The translations under genes and the position numbers were made by a program. DNA of 46,763 nt from Campylobacterales bacterium (lineage in GTDB: Bacteria; Campylobacterota; Campylobacteria; Campylobacterales; Sulfurovaceae): the NCBI GenBank assembly GCA_014763885.1, contig JACXUO010000006.1, forward strand, positions 1 through 46,763, written 5' to 3'. Of the stretch, positions 32,687 through 40,427 are shown piece after piece (within the stretch, counting starts at the first letter, position 1; each line of letters starts with the position of its first letter). A model generated the notes under the pieces. That model was not told the origin of the DNA, ran no database searches, and saw only the letters and a list, made by a program, of their open reading frames with translations.

Positions 32687-34328
32687 TACAACGAAACATC
32701 TGAAGATCATCGTATCGCTTGCAGCCGCACTGACTCTTCTGCTGGCGTTTGCCATGTTCCGTGACAGCGCCGAGGTGATCACGCATCAACAGGCCAATAC
32801 ACTCTTTACCCAGGATAAGATCACAAAGCTGGTCGTTGAGGGGGACTATATCCGTATCCTCACGGAGGAGAAGGAGTACAAGGTCTATGAGGGTGCGATC
32901 AACAAAGGCAGTTTTTTTACCAAATATCCTGTTGAGGTCAAAGAGAGCAATGAATATCTCTATGATCTTTTGGCACTATTTATTATAGCGGGGGCATTTG
33001 TTTTTTTCTTCAGAATGATCCGTGAGAGCAGGGCAGAGCAGCTCAAACACCTGAAAGTCAACCTCCAGAAAGAGGATGAATCAGTGAAAAATGAGCCGAT
33101 ACAGGCGATCACTTCAAATGTGAGGTTCTCGGATGTGGCAGGGATCAGTGGAGTGAAGGAGGAGCTTGAGGAGATCATCGATTTTCTCAAAGCTCCTCAA
33201 AAGTATAAGGCACTTGATATCCGTCTGCCCAAAGGGGTACTGTTGGTTGGCCCTCCGGGAGTGGGAAAAACGCTGATCTCCAAGGCTGTTGCGGGAGAGG
33301 CGGGTGTACCGTTCTTTTATCAGAGCGGAGCCTCTTTTGTCCATATCTACGTGGGAATGGGGGCCAAAAGGGTCAGCGAACTTTTCAAAAAAGCAAAGCA
33401 GATGGCGCCGAGTATCATCTTCATCGACGAGATCGATGCGGTAGGGAAAAGCCGTGGAGAGTTCCGTAATGATGAGAGAGAGGCGACACTCAACCAGCTG
33501 CTTACAGAGATGGATGGTTTTGAAGAGAGCTCAGGAGTGATCGTCATCGGAGCAACGAACAAGATCGATGTGCTTGATGAAGCACTGCTGAGGGCGGGAC
33601 GTTTTGACAGGCGTATCCATATCCCGCTGCCTGACCTTGAAGAGAGGGCAAAGACACTGGAACTCTACCTGGCGAAAAAGCCCCACAGTGTCGATATCGA
33701 CCATGTTGCCAGAATGAGTGTGGGATTCAACTCTGCAGCACTGGCGACGCTTACCAATGAAGCGGCGATCTATGCGATGCGCAGCGGACGCACTACGATC
33801 GAGACTTCAGATTTTGAAGCGGTAAAAGAGAAGGTCCTGCTGGGAAAACGAAAGATCATGAGCCTGACAGACAGGGAGCGAGAAATTCAGGCCGTGTACC
33901 AGGCGGCAAAGGCACTGGTAGCGACATGGTTTGATATCGAGTTTGACAAGATAGGCCTGGTCAATATCATGTTGCTCAGGGAAGATCACGAGATCCTCTC
34001 GAAAGGCCAGCTGCTCAACCGTATCAAGGTCTATCTGTCAGGAAGTGTCGCCAACTCGATCTTTTTCAAAGAGCAGTTTACCAATGCCAGCAGTGATATC
34101 AAACAGGCAAAAAACATGGTACATCAAGTGGTTTATGAGTATATGATGAATGAGAACTTCATTATCACCCCTTCACAGGAAGAGGAACTTTTGAAAAACT
34201 CTGTTGCAGAGGTAACAAACCTTCTGAACTCACTCAATGAAGCACTGAAAAAGACTGCTGCGTATCTGCTTGAGCATGAAAACATAGACCAAGAACAGTG
34301 CAGAGAGATACTCCGTGAGATATTTTAA
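32661..34328 (+). CDS. FtsH-like AAA membrane protein lacking the protease motif
   Basis: This 555-aa protein has FtsH architecture: membrane helices at about 14-32 and 104-118 with a periplasmic segment between. The AAA module carries Walker A GPPGVGKT (197-204), pore loop FVHIYVGMGAKRV, Walker B IIFIDEID (252-259) and second region of homology LLRAGRFDRR (309-318). Where FtsH has HEAGH, it reads VYQAAKALVATW (412-423), so both zinc histidines and the catalytic Glu are gone and one residue is deleted. The third-ligand region SSDIKQA (D479) survives. It may unfold or extract membrane proteins, or modify true FtsH. GTG 32661 overlaps mtaB. A gene of this kind follows the MtaB-like gene in Helicobacter, as far as I recall. 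Confidence 0.9.
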   Translation: MKAIKLHFNTTKHLKIIVSLAAALTLLLAFAMFRDSAEVITHQQANTLFTQDKITKLVVEGDYIRILTEEKEYKVYEGAINKGSFFTKYPVEVKESNEYLYDLLALFIIAGAFVFFFRMIRESRAEQLKHLKVNLQKEDESVKNEPIQAITSNVRFSDVAGISGVKEELEEIIDFLKAPQKYKALDIRLPKGVLLVGPPGVGKTLISKAVAGEAGVPFFYQSGASFVHIYVGMGAKRVSELFKKAKQMAPSIIFIDEIDAVGKSRGEFRNDEREATLNQLLTEMDGFEESSGVIVIGATNKIDVLDEALLRAGRFDRRIHIPLPDLEERAKTLELYLAKKPHSVDIDHVARMSVGFNSAALATLTNEAAIYAMRSGRTTIETSDFEAVKEKVLLGKRKIMSLTDREREIQAVYQAAKALVATWFDIEFDKIGLVNIMLLREDHEILSKGQLLNRIKVYLSGSVANSIFFKEQFTNASSDIKQAKNMVHQVVYEYMMNENFIITPSQEEELLKNSVAEVTNLLNSLNEALKKTAAYLLEHENIDQEQCREILREIF

Positions 34329-34827
34329 CGGGTTCTCTCTTCATGGAGAAGAGCACTTTTTCAATGCGTACCTGATCCCGAGCGATCTTTGTGTGGCAGG
34401 TTTCAGTTACGGGGCACAGCAGGCTTTCGAGTATGTTTATAACACGACCCGGAGAGTAGACAGGCTTCTCCTCCTCTCCCCGGCTTTTTTCCAGACCCAG
34501 AAGCCAAGTTTCATCCGTACCCAGCTGCGTTATTTCCAAAACGGTCAGGAAGCCTATGTCAAACAGTTTCTTGCCAATGCTGCTTATCCATCACAGTGCG
34601 ATCTCTCTGCCTATCTGAAAGCGGGTACTCCTGAAGAACTTGAGGCTTTGCTGACCTACAAGTGGGATGCAGAAAAGATCAAAGAGGTCGTAGAGAGGGG
34701 GACAACGATAGAAGTCTTCCTGGGAAGCGAGGACAGGATTATTGACGCTGCTGCCGCTTTGGAGTTCTTCTCTGCGAATACAGTGACCTATTTTATCAAG
34801 GGTGCGGGACATTTGTTGATCGATTGA
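34315..34827 (+). CDS. bioV: BioV-type pimeloyl-ACP methyl ester esterase
   Basis: This is a compact 170-aa alpha/beta hydrolase with nucleophile S31 in GFSYG, an acid at D140 or D144 (GSEDRIID), and H166 in GAGHLL. The early RYFNGFSL, LLLLSPAFF and YVKQFLANAAYP blocks resemble BioV, the esterase of Helicobacter that removes the methyl ester from pimeloyl-ACP in biotin synthesis. GTG 34315 lies inside the last codons of the FtsH-like gene (14-base overlap), so it is coupled to it. Other bio genes are not in the window. The assignment rests on overall resemblance and size. Confidence 0.8.
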   Translation: MRYFNGFSLHGEEHFFNAYLIPSDLCVAGFSYGAQQAFEYVYNTTRRVDRLLLLSPAFFQTQKPSFIRTQLRYFQNGQEAYVKQFLANAAYPSQCDLSAYLKAGTPEELEALLTYKWDAEKIKEVVERGTTIEVFLGSEDRIIDAAAALEFFSANTVTYFIKGAGHLLID

Positions 34828-34921
34828 GTGAAATTGGCCTTTTTGTTTGATATTTTGGGCTGTTTCACGAAAAGTTTAAGCGAAAATCGATAAATTACAA
34901 GAGATTATATACTGTTTTCTA

Positions 34922-34930
34922 TGTTATACT
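34922..34930 (+). promoter_or_regulatory. extended -10 of Nudix operon
   Basis: TGTTATACT lies 29 bases before ATG 34959 and separates the Nudix-magIII-SDR unit from bioV. Confidence 0.5.
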
Positions 34931-34958
34931 TTTGATATCAAAAATAAAGGGATCAATC

Positions 34959-35378
34959 ATGTCATTCACACCGCGAACTCCATATCTTACGATAGATGGT
35001 ATTATCGAAGTCTATGAGGAGGGTATCTTTCAGGGGATCGTACTGATAGAACGGAAACATGAACCGTTTGGTTTGGCTTTGCCCGGCGGTTTTGTTGAAG
35101 TGGGAGAAACAGTGGAGCAGGCGCTGGTGCGCGAGATGAAAGAAGAGACGGGGCTGGACGTCGAGATCGACAGAGTATTGGGAATCTACTCCGATCCTGA
35201 CCGGGATCCCCGTTTTCATGTCGCGACGATAGTCTATGTGGCCAAGGCCTCGGGCCAGCCAAAAGGCGGTGATGATGCGATGGAAGCAAATCTTTATGCA
35301 CTGATCGATCTTCCTCTGGATAAACTGGTATTTGACCATAGAGTGATTGTAGAAGATTATTTAAAGACATGTAACTGA
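34959..35378 (+). CDS. Nudix hydrolase
   Basis: This 139-aa protein has an exact Nudix box from G44 (GX5E, E50) to REMKEETGL (58-66), with PGGFVEVGET before it, as in ADP-ribose pyrophosphatase and nucleotide-sanitising enzymes. The substrate is not evident. ATG 34959 is preferred to the ORF start 27 bases upstream because AAAGGG precedes it and the Nudix fold begins here. It leads a unit with magIII 12 bases downstream. Confidence 0.88.
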   Translation: MSFTPRTPYLTIDGIIEVYEEGIFQGIVLIERKHEPFGLALPGGFVEVGETVEQALVREMKEETGLDVEIDRVLGIYSDPDRDPRFHVATIVYVAKASGQPKGGDDAMEANLYALIDLPLDKLVFDHRVIVEDYLKTCN

Positions 35379-35390
35379 TCCGGAGTGGAT

Positions 35391-36074
35391 GTGCACGAGA
35401 GCTCCGATCTATTGGCTGCGCTCAAAAAACTGGGCTATCTTCATCCTCTCAGGGACCCGCTGTGGTGGCCTCACAGCGGAACGTTTGAAGTGGTGGTGGG
35501 GGCGATCCTGACACAACAGAGCCGGTGGGAAAAGGTGGAAGTATCCCTCTCCGCTCTGAAAAGAGCGAACCTGCTTACGCCTGAAGCCCTCTCTTCCGCC
35601 GACATTCAACATATAGCACTATTGATCAAACCAAGCGGCTTTTACAATACCAAGGCCCAAAGGCTCATCTCTCTCAGTCAGAATCTACGCAATGATTTCG
35701 GTTCGTTTGAGAGCTTTTGCCGGGAGGTTGACCGGGAATGGCTGCTTTCGCAAAAAGGGATCGGGATGGAGAGTGCAGACTCGATCCTCTGCTATGCGTG
35801 TCACAGACCGGTTTTGGTGGTTGACAGTTATACCCAAAGGCTTCTGGATGCACTCGGGTATACATTTGAAAGTTATATGGAGCTGCAGGAGTGGATGGAG
35901 CAGGGGATAGAGGAGAATTTCCACAAGATCAGGCTTCTCTATGGCGATGGGACGGATATTGTGACGGTCTATGCAAGATTTCACGGGAAAATCGTAGAGT
36001 ATGCGAAAAGACATATCCGCGGCAAAGAGGTCGATGTGGCACCGCTGCTAAACGCGTTGAAGGAGAGTATATGA
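35391..36074 (+). CDS. 3-methyladenine DNA glycosylase, MagIII type
   Basis: This 227-aa helix-hairpin-helix glycosylase of the endonuclease III fold has the HhH segment LLSQKGIGMESADSILCY (118-135) and catalytic D145 in VLVVDSYT. The early DPLWWPHSGTFEVVVGAILTQQ, the PSGFYNTKAQRL block and the late YARFHGKIVEYAK are those of H. pylori MagIII, which removes 3-methyladenine. It lacks the C-terminal 4Fe-4S cysteines of Nth. GTG 35391 is chosen since GGAG is five bases upstream; GTG 35385 is also possible. It overlaps the SDR by ATGA. Confidence 0.9.
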   Translation: MHESSDLLAALKKLGYLHPLRDPLWWPHSGTFEVVVGAILTQQSRWEKVEVSLSALKRANLLTPEALSSADIQHIALLIKPSGFYNTKAQRLISLSQNLRNDFGSFESFCREVDREWLLSQKGIGMESADSILCYACHRPVLVVDSYTQRLLDALGYTFESYMELQEWMEQGIEENFHKIRLLYGDGTDIVTVYARFHGKIVEYAKRHIRGKEVDVAPLLNALKESI

Positions 36075-36886
36075 CCAATATTGTGATCACGGGATGCAGT
36101 ACAGGCATCGGTCTTGAGACGGCACTTTATCTGAAAGAGCGCTATATCTCTGTCTATCCGACAGCCAGGAATGAGAAAGATGTAGCGCACCTCAAATCAC
36201 TCGGGTTTGAGCATGCGATGCTGCTTGATGTGACCAGGCCTGAGCAGATCGCAGCGGTGATCGCTGAGGTGATGGAGCATGAAGGGAAGATCGATGTATG
36301 GTTCAATAATGCCGGCTACGGGCAGCTGGGTGCTGTAGAGGATCTCCCCACGGTACTGCTCAGAGAGCAGTTTGAGACCAACCTGTTCGGTCTGCATGAG
36401 TGTACACTGCAGGTACTCAAGGTGATGAGAGAACAGGGATATGGGAAGATCATCCAGCACTCATCAGTACTGGGGCTTATCTCGCTCTTTGGCAGGGGTG
36501 CATATAATGCAAGCAAATATGCCATCGAAGGGCTCAGCGATACACTGAGACTGGAACTTGCGGATACGGATATCCACGTCTCTCTGCTCAATACAGGGCC
36601 GATAACCAGCAACTTCCGCCAAAATGCGATGCAGAAACTCCGGGAGAATGTGGATATCGAACACTCACGTTTCAAAGAGAAGTATGAAGCCAATCTCAAT
36701 GAGCAGGGGAAAAAAGTGCCGTTCAAACTGGAAGCCGATGCCGTAGCCTCAGTCGTCTACGAGATCATCGCGGCCAGGAGGCCAAAACCACGCTACTACA
36801 TCACCAAAGCAACCTATCTTCTGGGGAATCTCAAGAGGATGCTCAGTACTTCCTTGCTGGATAAGATCCTGATCAAAGTAGGATAG
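36071..36886 (+). CDS. short-chain dehydrogenase/reductase
   Basis: This 271-aa classical SDR has the cofactor loop TGCSTGIG (7-14), the NNAG motif (79-82) and the catalytic S131/132, Y145 and K149 in YNASK. The C-terminal region PRYYITKATYLLGNLKRML is that of SDRs acting on lipids or retinol-like substrates. The reaction is unknown. ATG 36071 overlaps magIII by four bases; the open frame continues far upstream over magIII, but that part is a shadow. Confidence 0.9.
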   Translation: MTNIVITGCSTGIGLETALYLKERYISVYPTARNEKDVAHLKSLGFEHAMLLDVTRPEQIAAVIAEVMEHEGKIDVWFNNAGYGQLGAVEDLPTVLLREQFETNLFGLHECTLQVLKVMREQGYGKIIQHSSVLGLISLFGRGAYNASKYAIEGLSDTLRLELADTDIHVSLLNTGPITSNFRQNAMQKLRENVDIEHSRFKEKYEANLNEQGKKVPFKLEADAVASVVYEIIAARRPKPRYYITKATYLLGNLKRMLSTSLLDKILIKVG

Positions 36887-37176
36887 TCTTATTCTCCTTT
36901 GCCCTTCTCCCCATCTCCAAGTTCCACTGAAAAACTTTTTTGCGCAATTTTGGTTTTGATTCCGATAGCAAAAACAGGCAACCCCGGAAAAGTCATTGAT
37001 AGCAGTACAAAGCAGCCATAAAGGGGCTGTTCCTCATTCCTGAGAGCACACTCTTTATCAAGTCAGATCAACGTACACCGAAGGGAGGGTGTACAAAGTT
37101 GTCTCTTTGGAGCAAAAGTCAGTTAAAATTGATAATGCTTTTATTACAATAAAAAGTGGAATAGGAGGGGAAGAAG
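36887..37176 (+). promoter_or_regulatory. intergenic region with GTACACC inverted repeat
   Basis: This gap of about 290 bases precedes the Sel1-repeat gene. GTACACC (37073-37079) and GGTGTAC (37088-37094) form a perfect 7-bp inverted repeat with an 8-base loop, about 85 bases before ATG 37177; it could be an operator or an end-of-transcript hairpin. AGGAGG lies 8-13 bases before the start. No gene is seen here. Confidence 0.45.
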
Positions 37177-38676
37177 ATGATAAAAAAACTATTCCTTGCA
37201 CTTATCGTACTTTTTGTTATGGTATTTGGCGGGGATTTTGAAGAAGGGGTTGCCGCTTATAACGCGGCAGATTATCAAAAGGCGGCAGCGCTTTTCCAAA
37301 AGGCGGCTGACCATGGAGATGTTGATGCCCAAAATAACCTTGGGTTTATGTATGAGAATGGCAAAGGGGTAACGCAGGACTACCCAAAAGCAGCAGTGCT
37401 TTTCCGTAAGGCGGCCGATCAGGGAGATGCGGATGCCCAATATAACCTTGGGGTGATGTATGCGTATGGTAAAGGAGTGCGGCAGGACTATCAAAAGGCC
37501 GCAGCATTTTATCAAAAGGCAGCCGACCAGGGGATTGTTGACGCCCAGAGGGTCCTTGGGGTGATGTATGAACAGGGTCAAGGAGTAGTGCAGGACTATC
37601 AAAAAGCGGCCGAGTGTTACCGTAAGGCGGCTGACCACGGAGATGCAGGTGCCCAGTTTCACCTGGGGATGATCTATGATCAGGGTAGAGGGGTAACGCA
37701 GGATTATCAAAAGGCAGCCGAGTATTACAGGAGAGCGGCCGATCAGGGGCATGCCAGGGCTCAAACCAACCTCGGAAGTATGTATCTGGATGGCCAGGGA
37801 GTGACGCAGGACTACCAAAAAGCAGCAGCGCTTTTCCAAAAGGCGGCCGACCAGGGGAATGCTGCGGCCCAAACGATCCTCGGGGTGATGTATGAGTATG
37901 GCAAGGGGGTAACGCAGGACTATCAGAAGGCGGCAGCGTATTACCGTAAGGCTTCTGACCAGGGGATTGTTGAGGTTCAAGCGATCCTTGGGAGTATGTA
38001 TGAGCATGGTAAAGGGGTGCGGCAGGACTATCAAAAAGCGGCCGAGTATTACAGGAGAGCGGCCGATCATGGACATACCAGGGCTCAAACCAGCCTTGGG
38101 AGTATGTATCTGGATGGCCAGGGAGTAACGCAGGATTATCAAAAAGCGGCAGAACTCTTCCGTAAGGCTGCCGAACAGGGGCATCCCAGGGCCCAAACGA
38201 TCCTTGGGGTGATGTATGAACAGGGGCAAGGGGTAAAGCAGGACTATCAAAAAGCAGCCGAGTGTTACCGTAAAGCAGCCGCTCAAGGATACGCTATGGC
38301 GCAGATCAATCTTGGGGTGATGTATGAGCATGGCAGATGGGTGAATCAGGATTATCACAAAGCGCTTCAATGTTACCGTAAGGCGGCTGAGCAAGGGGTT
38401 GCTGCGGCTCAAACCAACCTCGGGAGCATGTATCTTGATGGACAGGGGGTGCGGCAGGACTATCAAAAGGCGGCAGCGCTTTTCCAGGAGGCAGCTGAGC
38501 AGGGGGATGCAGATGCCCAGTATCATCTGGGGGAGATGTATGAGAATGGCCAAGGTGTGGAAGAAAATGCAATAAAGGTCTATCAATACTGGAAGATGGC
38601 GGCGATGCAAGGACATCAAACTGCACAAAAAAAACTCGATATCTTTTGCAAACAACACCCGATTGCCTGTAAATGA
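37177..38676 (+). CDS. Sel1-like repeat protein with 12 repeats
   Basis: This 499-aa secreted or periplasmic protein has a signal peptide (about 1-18, LFLALIVLFVMVFGG). Twelve tandem 36-residue Sel1/TPR-like repeats follow (about 28-465, consensus YQKAAxxYxKAADQGxAxAQxxLGxMYxxGxGVxQD) and then a capping repeat. Such solenoids bind proteins or glycans. The cysteine pairs of Helicobacter Hcp proteins are missing. Repeats 4-6, 7-9 and 10-12 resemble each other in register, so a three-repeat block (324 bp) was duplicated. A 497-codon open frame runs antisense along the whole gene; it mirrors the repeat codons and is not a gene. Confidence 0.92.
   Translation: MIKKLFLALIVLFVMVFGGDFEEGVAAYNAADYQKAAALFQKAADHGDVDAQNNLGFMYENGKGVTQDYPKAAVLFRKAADQGDADAQYNLGVMYAYGKGVRQDYQKAAAFYQKAADQGIVDAQRVLGVMYEQGQGVVQDYQKAAECYRKAADHGDAGAQFHLGMIYDQGRGVTQDYQKAAEYYRRAADQGHARAQTNLGSMYLDGQGVTQDYQKAAALFQKAADQGNAAAQTILGVMYEYGKGVTQDYQKAAAYYRKASDQGIVEVQAILGSMYEHGKGVRQDYQKAAEYYRRAADHGHTRAQTSLGSMYLDGQGVTQDYQKAAELFRKAAEQGHPRAQTILGVMYEQGQGVKQDYQKAAECYRKAAAQGYAMAQINLGVMYEHGRWVNQDYHKALQCYRKAAEQGVAAAQTNLGSMYLDGQGVRQDYQKAAALFQEAAEQGDADAQYHLGEMYENGQGVEENAIKVYQYWKMAAMQGHQTAQKKLDIFCKQHPIACK
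37705..38676 (+). repeat. higher-order 324-bp repeat array in Sel1 gene
   Basis: The copies starting at TAT 37705, 38029 and 38353 are exactly 324 bases apart and each encode a repeat ending SMYLDGQGV. The first two are nearly identical at the DNA level (for example AGTATTACAGGAGAGCGGCC in both). The array should be prone to recombination and copy-number change. Confidence 0.8.
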
Positions 38677-38726
38677 TTGCATCTGAAACCACTTTTTAGG
38701 TGATGTTTTTCATTTTCATCTGCTTT

Positions 38727-38735
38727 TGCTATAAT
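38727..38735 (+). promoter_or_regulatory. extended -10 promoter of mog
   Basis: TGCTATAAT, a perfect extended -10, lies 28 bases before ATG 38764. Confidence 0.6.
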
Positions 38736-38763
38736 GCCCAAAATCAATTATTTAGGTGAAGAT

Positions 38764-39297
38764 ATGGACAAGATCAAGATTGGTGTAGTAACTACGAGTG
38801 ACAGGGCAAGCCAGGGGATCTATGAGGATATTTCCGGTGTTGCGATCATGGATACGATGAGAGAGTACCTGCGGAACGAGTGTGAGTATGTCTATAGATG
38901 TATCCCCGATGACCAAAATCTTATCGAGAATACGCTGATCGAGCTGGCGCGTGATGAGAATTGTGATCTCATTGTGACGACCGGAGGTACGGGGCCAGCT
39001 CCCAGGGATGTAACGACTGAAGCGACAGAGAGTGTATGCCAGAAGCTTCTGCCCGGTTTTGGCGAACAGATGCGGGCAGTCAGCCTGAAATATGTGCCCA
39101 CAGCGATCCTTTCACGCCAGACAGCGGGTATCTGCGACGGTTCTCTGATCATCAACCTGCCCGGTAAACCAAAGTCGATCAGGGAGTGCCTGGATGCGGT
39201 ATTCCCGGCCGTCCCCTACTGTATCGACCTGATCGGCGGTGCCTATATGGAAGCCAATGAAGAGGTGATCAAAGTCTTCAGACCCAAGGCAAAATAA
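38764..39297 (+). CDS. mog: molybdopterin adenylyltransferase
   Basis: This 177-aa MoaB/Mog protein adenylates molybdopterin before molybdenum insertion. It shows IGVVTTSDRASQGIYEDISG, IVTTGGTGPAPRDVTTEAT, TAILSRQTAGICDGSLIINLPGKP. The start ATG 38764 is used: AGGTGA precedes it and the family begins here; the ORF opens 10 codons earlier inside the promoter. Its stop overlaps the next start (TAATG). Confidence 0.93.
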   Translation: MDKIKIGVVTTSDRASQGIYEDISGVAIMDTMREYLRNECEYVYRCIPDDQNLIENTLIELARDENCDLIVTTGGTGPAPRDVTTEATESVCQKLLPGFGEQMRAVSLKYVPTAILSRQTAGICDGSLIINLPGKPKSIRECLDAVFPAVPYCIDLIGGAYMEANEEVIKVFRPKAK

Positions 39298-39515
39298 TGG
39301 ATGTAGCATTTATCGAGTCAAAGATCGGAGAGATCATTACCGAGCTTGAAAAAGAGGTGATGGAGGTTGTCTCCGATCAGGCTTTGGACAAAAAACAGAC
39401 GAATCTGCGTATGAAACCGCTCAAATCCACCAAACAGATACTGCTCAATGCGATCGAGAGTATCAAGATGGTAGAGGAAGTTTCAAGGAAGGAGAGGGAA
39501 GATGCATCTGACTAA
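39297..39515 (+). CDS. small helical protein, 72 aa
   Basis: I do not recognise it. It is wholly helical and charged (IESKIGEIITELEKEVMEVV, KQILLNAIESIKMVEEVSRKEREDA) with no signal or membrane segment; coiled-coil pairing is likely. It starts in the mog stop codon (TAATG) and overlaps the next small gene by 14 bases, so the three are one operon. Confidence 0.65.
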   Translation: MDVAFIESKIGEIITELEKEVMEVVSDQALDKKQTNLRMKPLKSTKQILLNAIESIKMVEEVSRKEREDASD

Positions 39516-39657
39516 CGGCGTTCTGCTACTCCTTTTCCTGGCGGCTGTTGTACTTTTCTTCTGGGGGAGTTTCATGGCGTTGAAAACACAACAAAAGCGT
39601 TACCTCCTGGCTATGGTACCGATAGGGCTTTTGATCGTGGGAATGTTTTTGGTCTGA
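39502..39657 (+). CDS. small two-helix membrane protein, 51 aa
   Basis: ATG 39502 has a strong GGAGAGGGAAG upstream. Two hydrophobic helices (about 6-23 and 33-51) are joined by a short basic loop (KTQQKR). The gene is below usual ORF cut-offs. It overlaps the helical-protein gene and probably shares its transcript. Function unknown. Confidence 0.65.
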   Translation: MHLTNGVLLLLFLAAVVLFFWGSFMALKTQQKRYLLAMVPIGLLIVGMFLV

Positions 39658-39718
39658 GAGGCTGTGCCGCTCAGATCGGGATCTTGATTTTACCTTTAAT
39701 CCTTGCTTAAAGTTATTT

Positions 39719-39727
39719 TGTTATTAT
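39719..39727 (+). promoter_or_regulatory. extended -10 promoter of proB
   Basis: TGTTATTAT lies 31 bases before ATG 39759; AAAGG precedes that start. Confidence 0.4.
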
Positions 39728-39758
39728 CGGGCATAACTCCAAGACCCAAAAGGTCATT

Positions 39759-40245
39759 ATGAAATCAAAGAAACGAATTGTATTGAAAGTAGGAAGTTCT
39801 GTACTTACTGAAAATGGTGAGATCGCAAAAGAGCGTATGCTCAATCTGGTATCTTGTGAATGAAAATGATATCTCCAGTACGCCTGAACAGCTTTTTGGT
39901 GACAATGATCAGCTTGCAGCGCGTGTCGCGCATCATATCAATGCGGATTTGCTGGTGATCCTTAGTGATATTGACGGGTATTATGACAGCAATCCCAATG
40001 ACAACCCCAAAGCGAAAATCCTCAAAGAGGTCAATACGCTTACAGAGAAAGAGCTTCAGGCAAGCCACTCTCCAAATGACGAATTTGCTACAGGCGGGAT
40101 CGTGACGAAACTGGTTGCTGCTGACTTTTTGCTCTCAAAAGGGCGTCAGATGTTTTTATGCAGCGGCTTTGATCTGACTACTGCGCAGGAGTATCTTCTG
40201 GAGGGAATACACAATAAAGGTACGCTCTTCAAGCCAAAATCATAA
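39759..40245 (+). pseudogene. proB: glutamate 5-kinase with internal deletion and frameshift
   Basis: The first 30 or so codons (KKRIVLKVGSSVLTENGEIAKERMLNLV) are a typical ProB N-terminus, then TGA stops at 39861. A frame shifted by one base begins near 39850 with LVNENDISSTPEQLFGDNDQLAARVA, ILSDIDGYYDSNP and FATGGIVTKLVAAD, the second half of ProB, to the stop at 40245. About 90 residues in the middle, including SSGAVAxG and the glutamate-binding part, are missing at the junction near 39846-39855. Total coding is about 165 of 255 aa. ProB starts proline synthesis, so this strain may need another ProB or external proline, unless the deletion is an assembly fault. Confidence 0.85.
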
Positions 40246-40408
40246 ACTGTTTTTGGCATGAGGTGTCAACTTGGCGTTTGACGATGGTCGTTACCTCTTT
40301 ACCGTGCTGATTGATATACGTTGTCTTGACACCGTGGGTAAGTAAATCAGCATCACTATTCCAGAACGCAACCGAGATGATGGTCAAATATAGCACTCTT
40401 TTCATCAT
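40229..40408 (-). CDS. small secreted protein, 59 aa
   Basis: ATG 40408 has AAAGGAG four bases upstream. There is a probable signal peptide (MMKRVLYLTIISVAFWNSDA), then a polar mature part with GVKTTYINQHGKEVTTIVKRQ and a single Cys. It follows the rhodanese gene by 19 bases and likely shares its transcript. Its 3' end overlaps the last 17 bases of the convergent proB remnant. I do not recognise it. Confidence 0.6.
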   Translation of the reverse strand: MMKRVLYLTIISVAFWNSDADLLTHGVKTTYINQHGKEVTTIVKRQVDTSCQKQFMILA

Positions 40409-40427
40409 GGGCTCCTTTGCAACTCTT

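Noticed and set aside
35891-36070. N-terminal extension of the SDR frame
   Set aside because: It overlaps magIII in another frame; the Rossmann motif starts right after ATG 36071.
37177-38676. Tandem repeats as a CRISPR array
   Set aside because: The 108-base units are coding, contiguous and lack spacers; they encode Sel1 repeats.
37189-38682. 497-codon open frame antisense to the Sel1-repeat gene
   Set aside because: It only mirrors the 108-base repeat codon pattern of the sense gene; it has no ribosome site and no recognisable family, while the sense strand has a signal peptide and clear Sel1 repeats.
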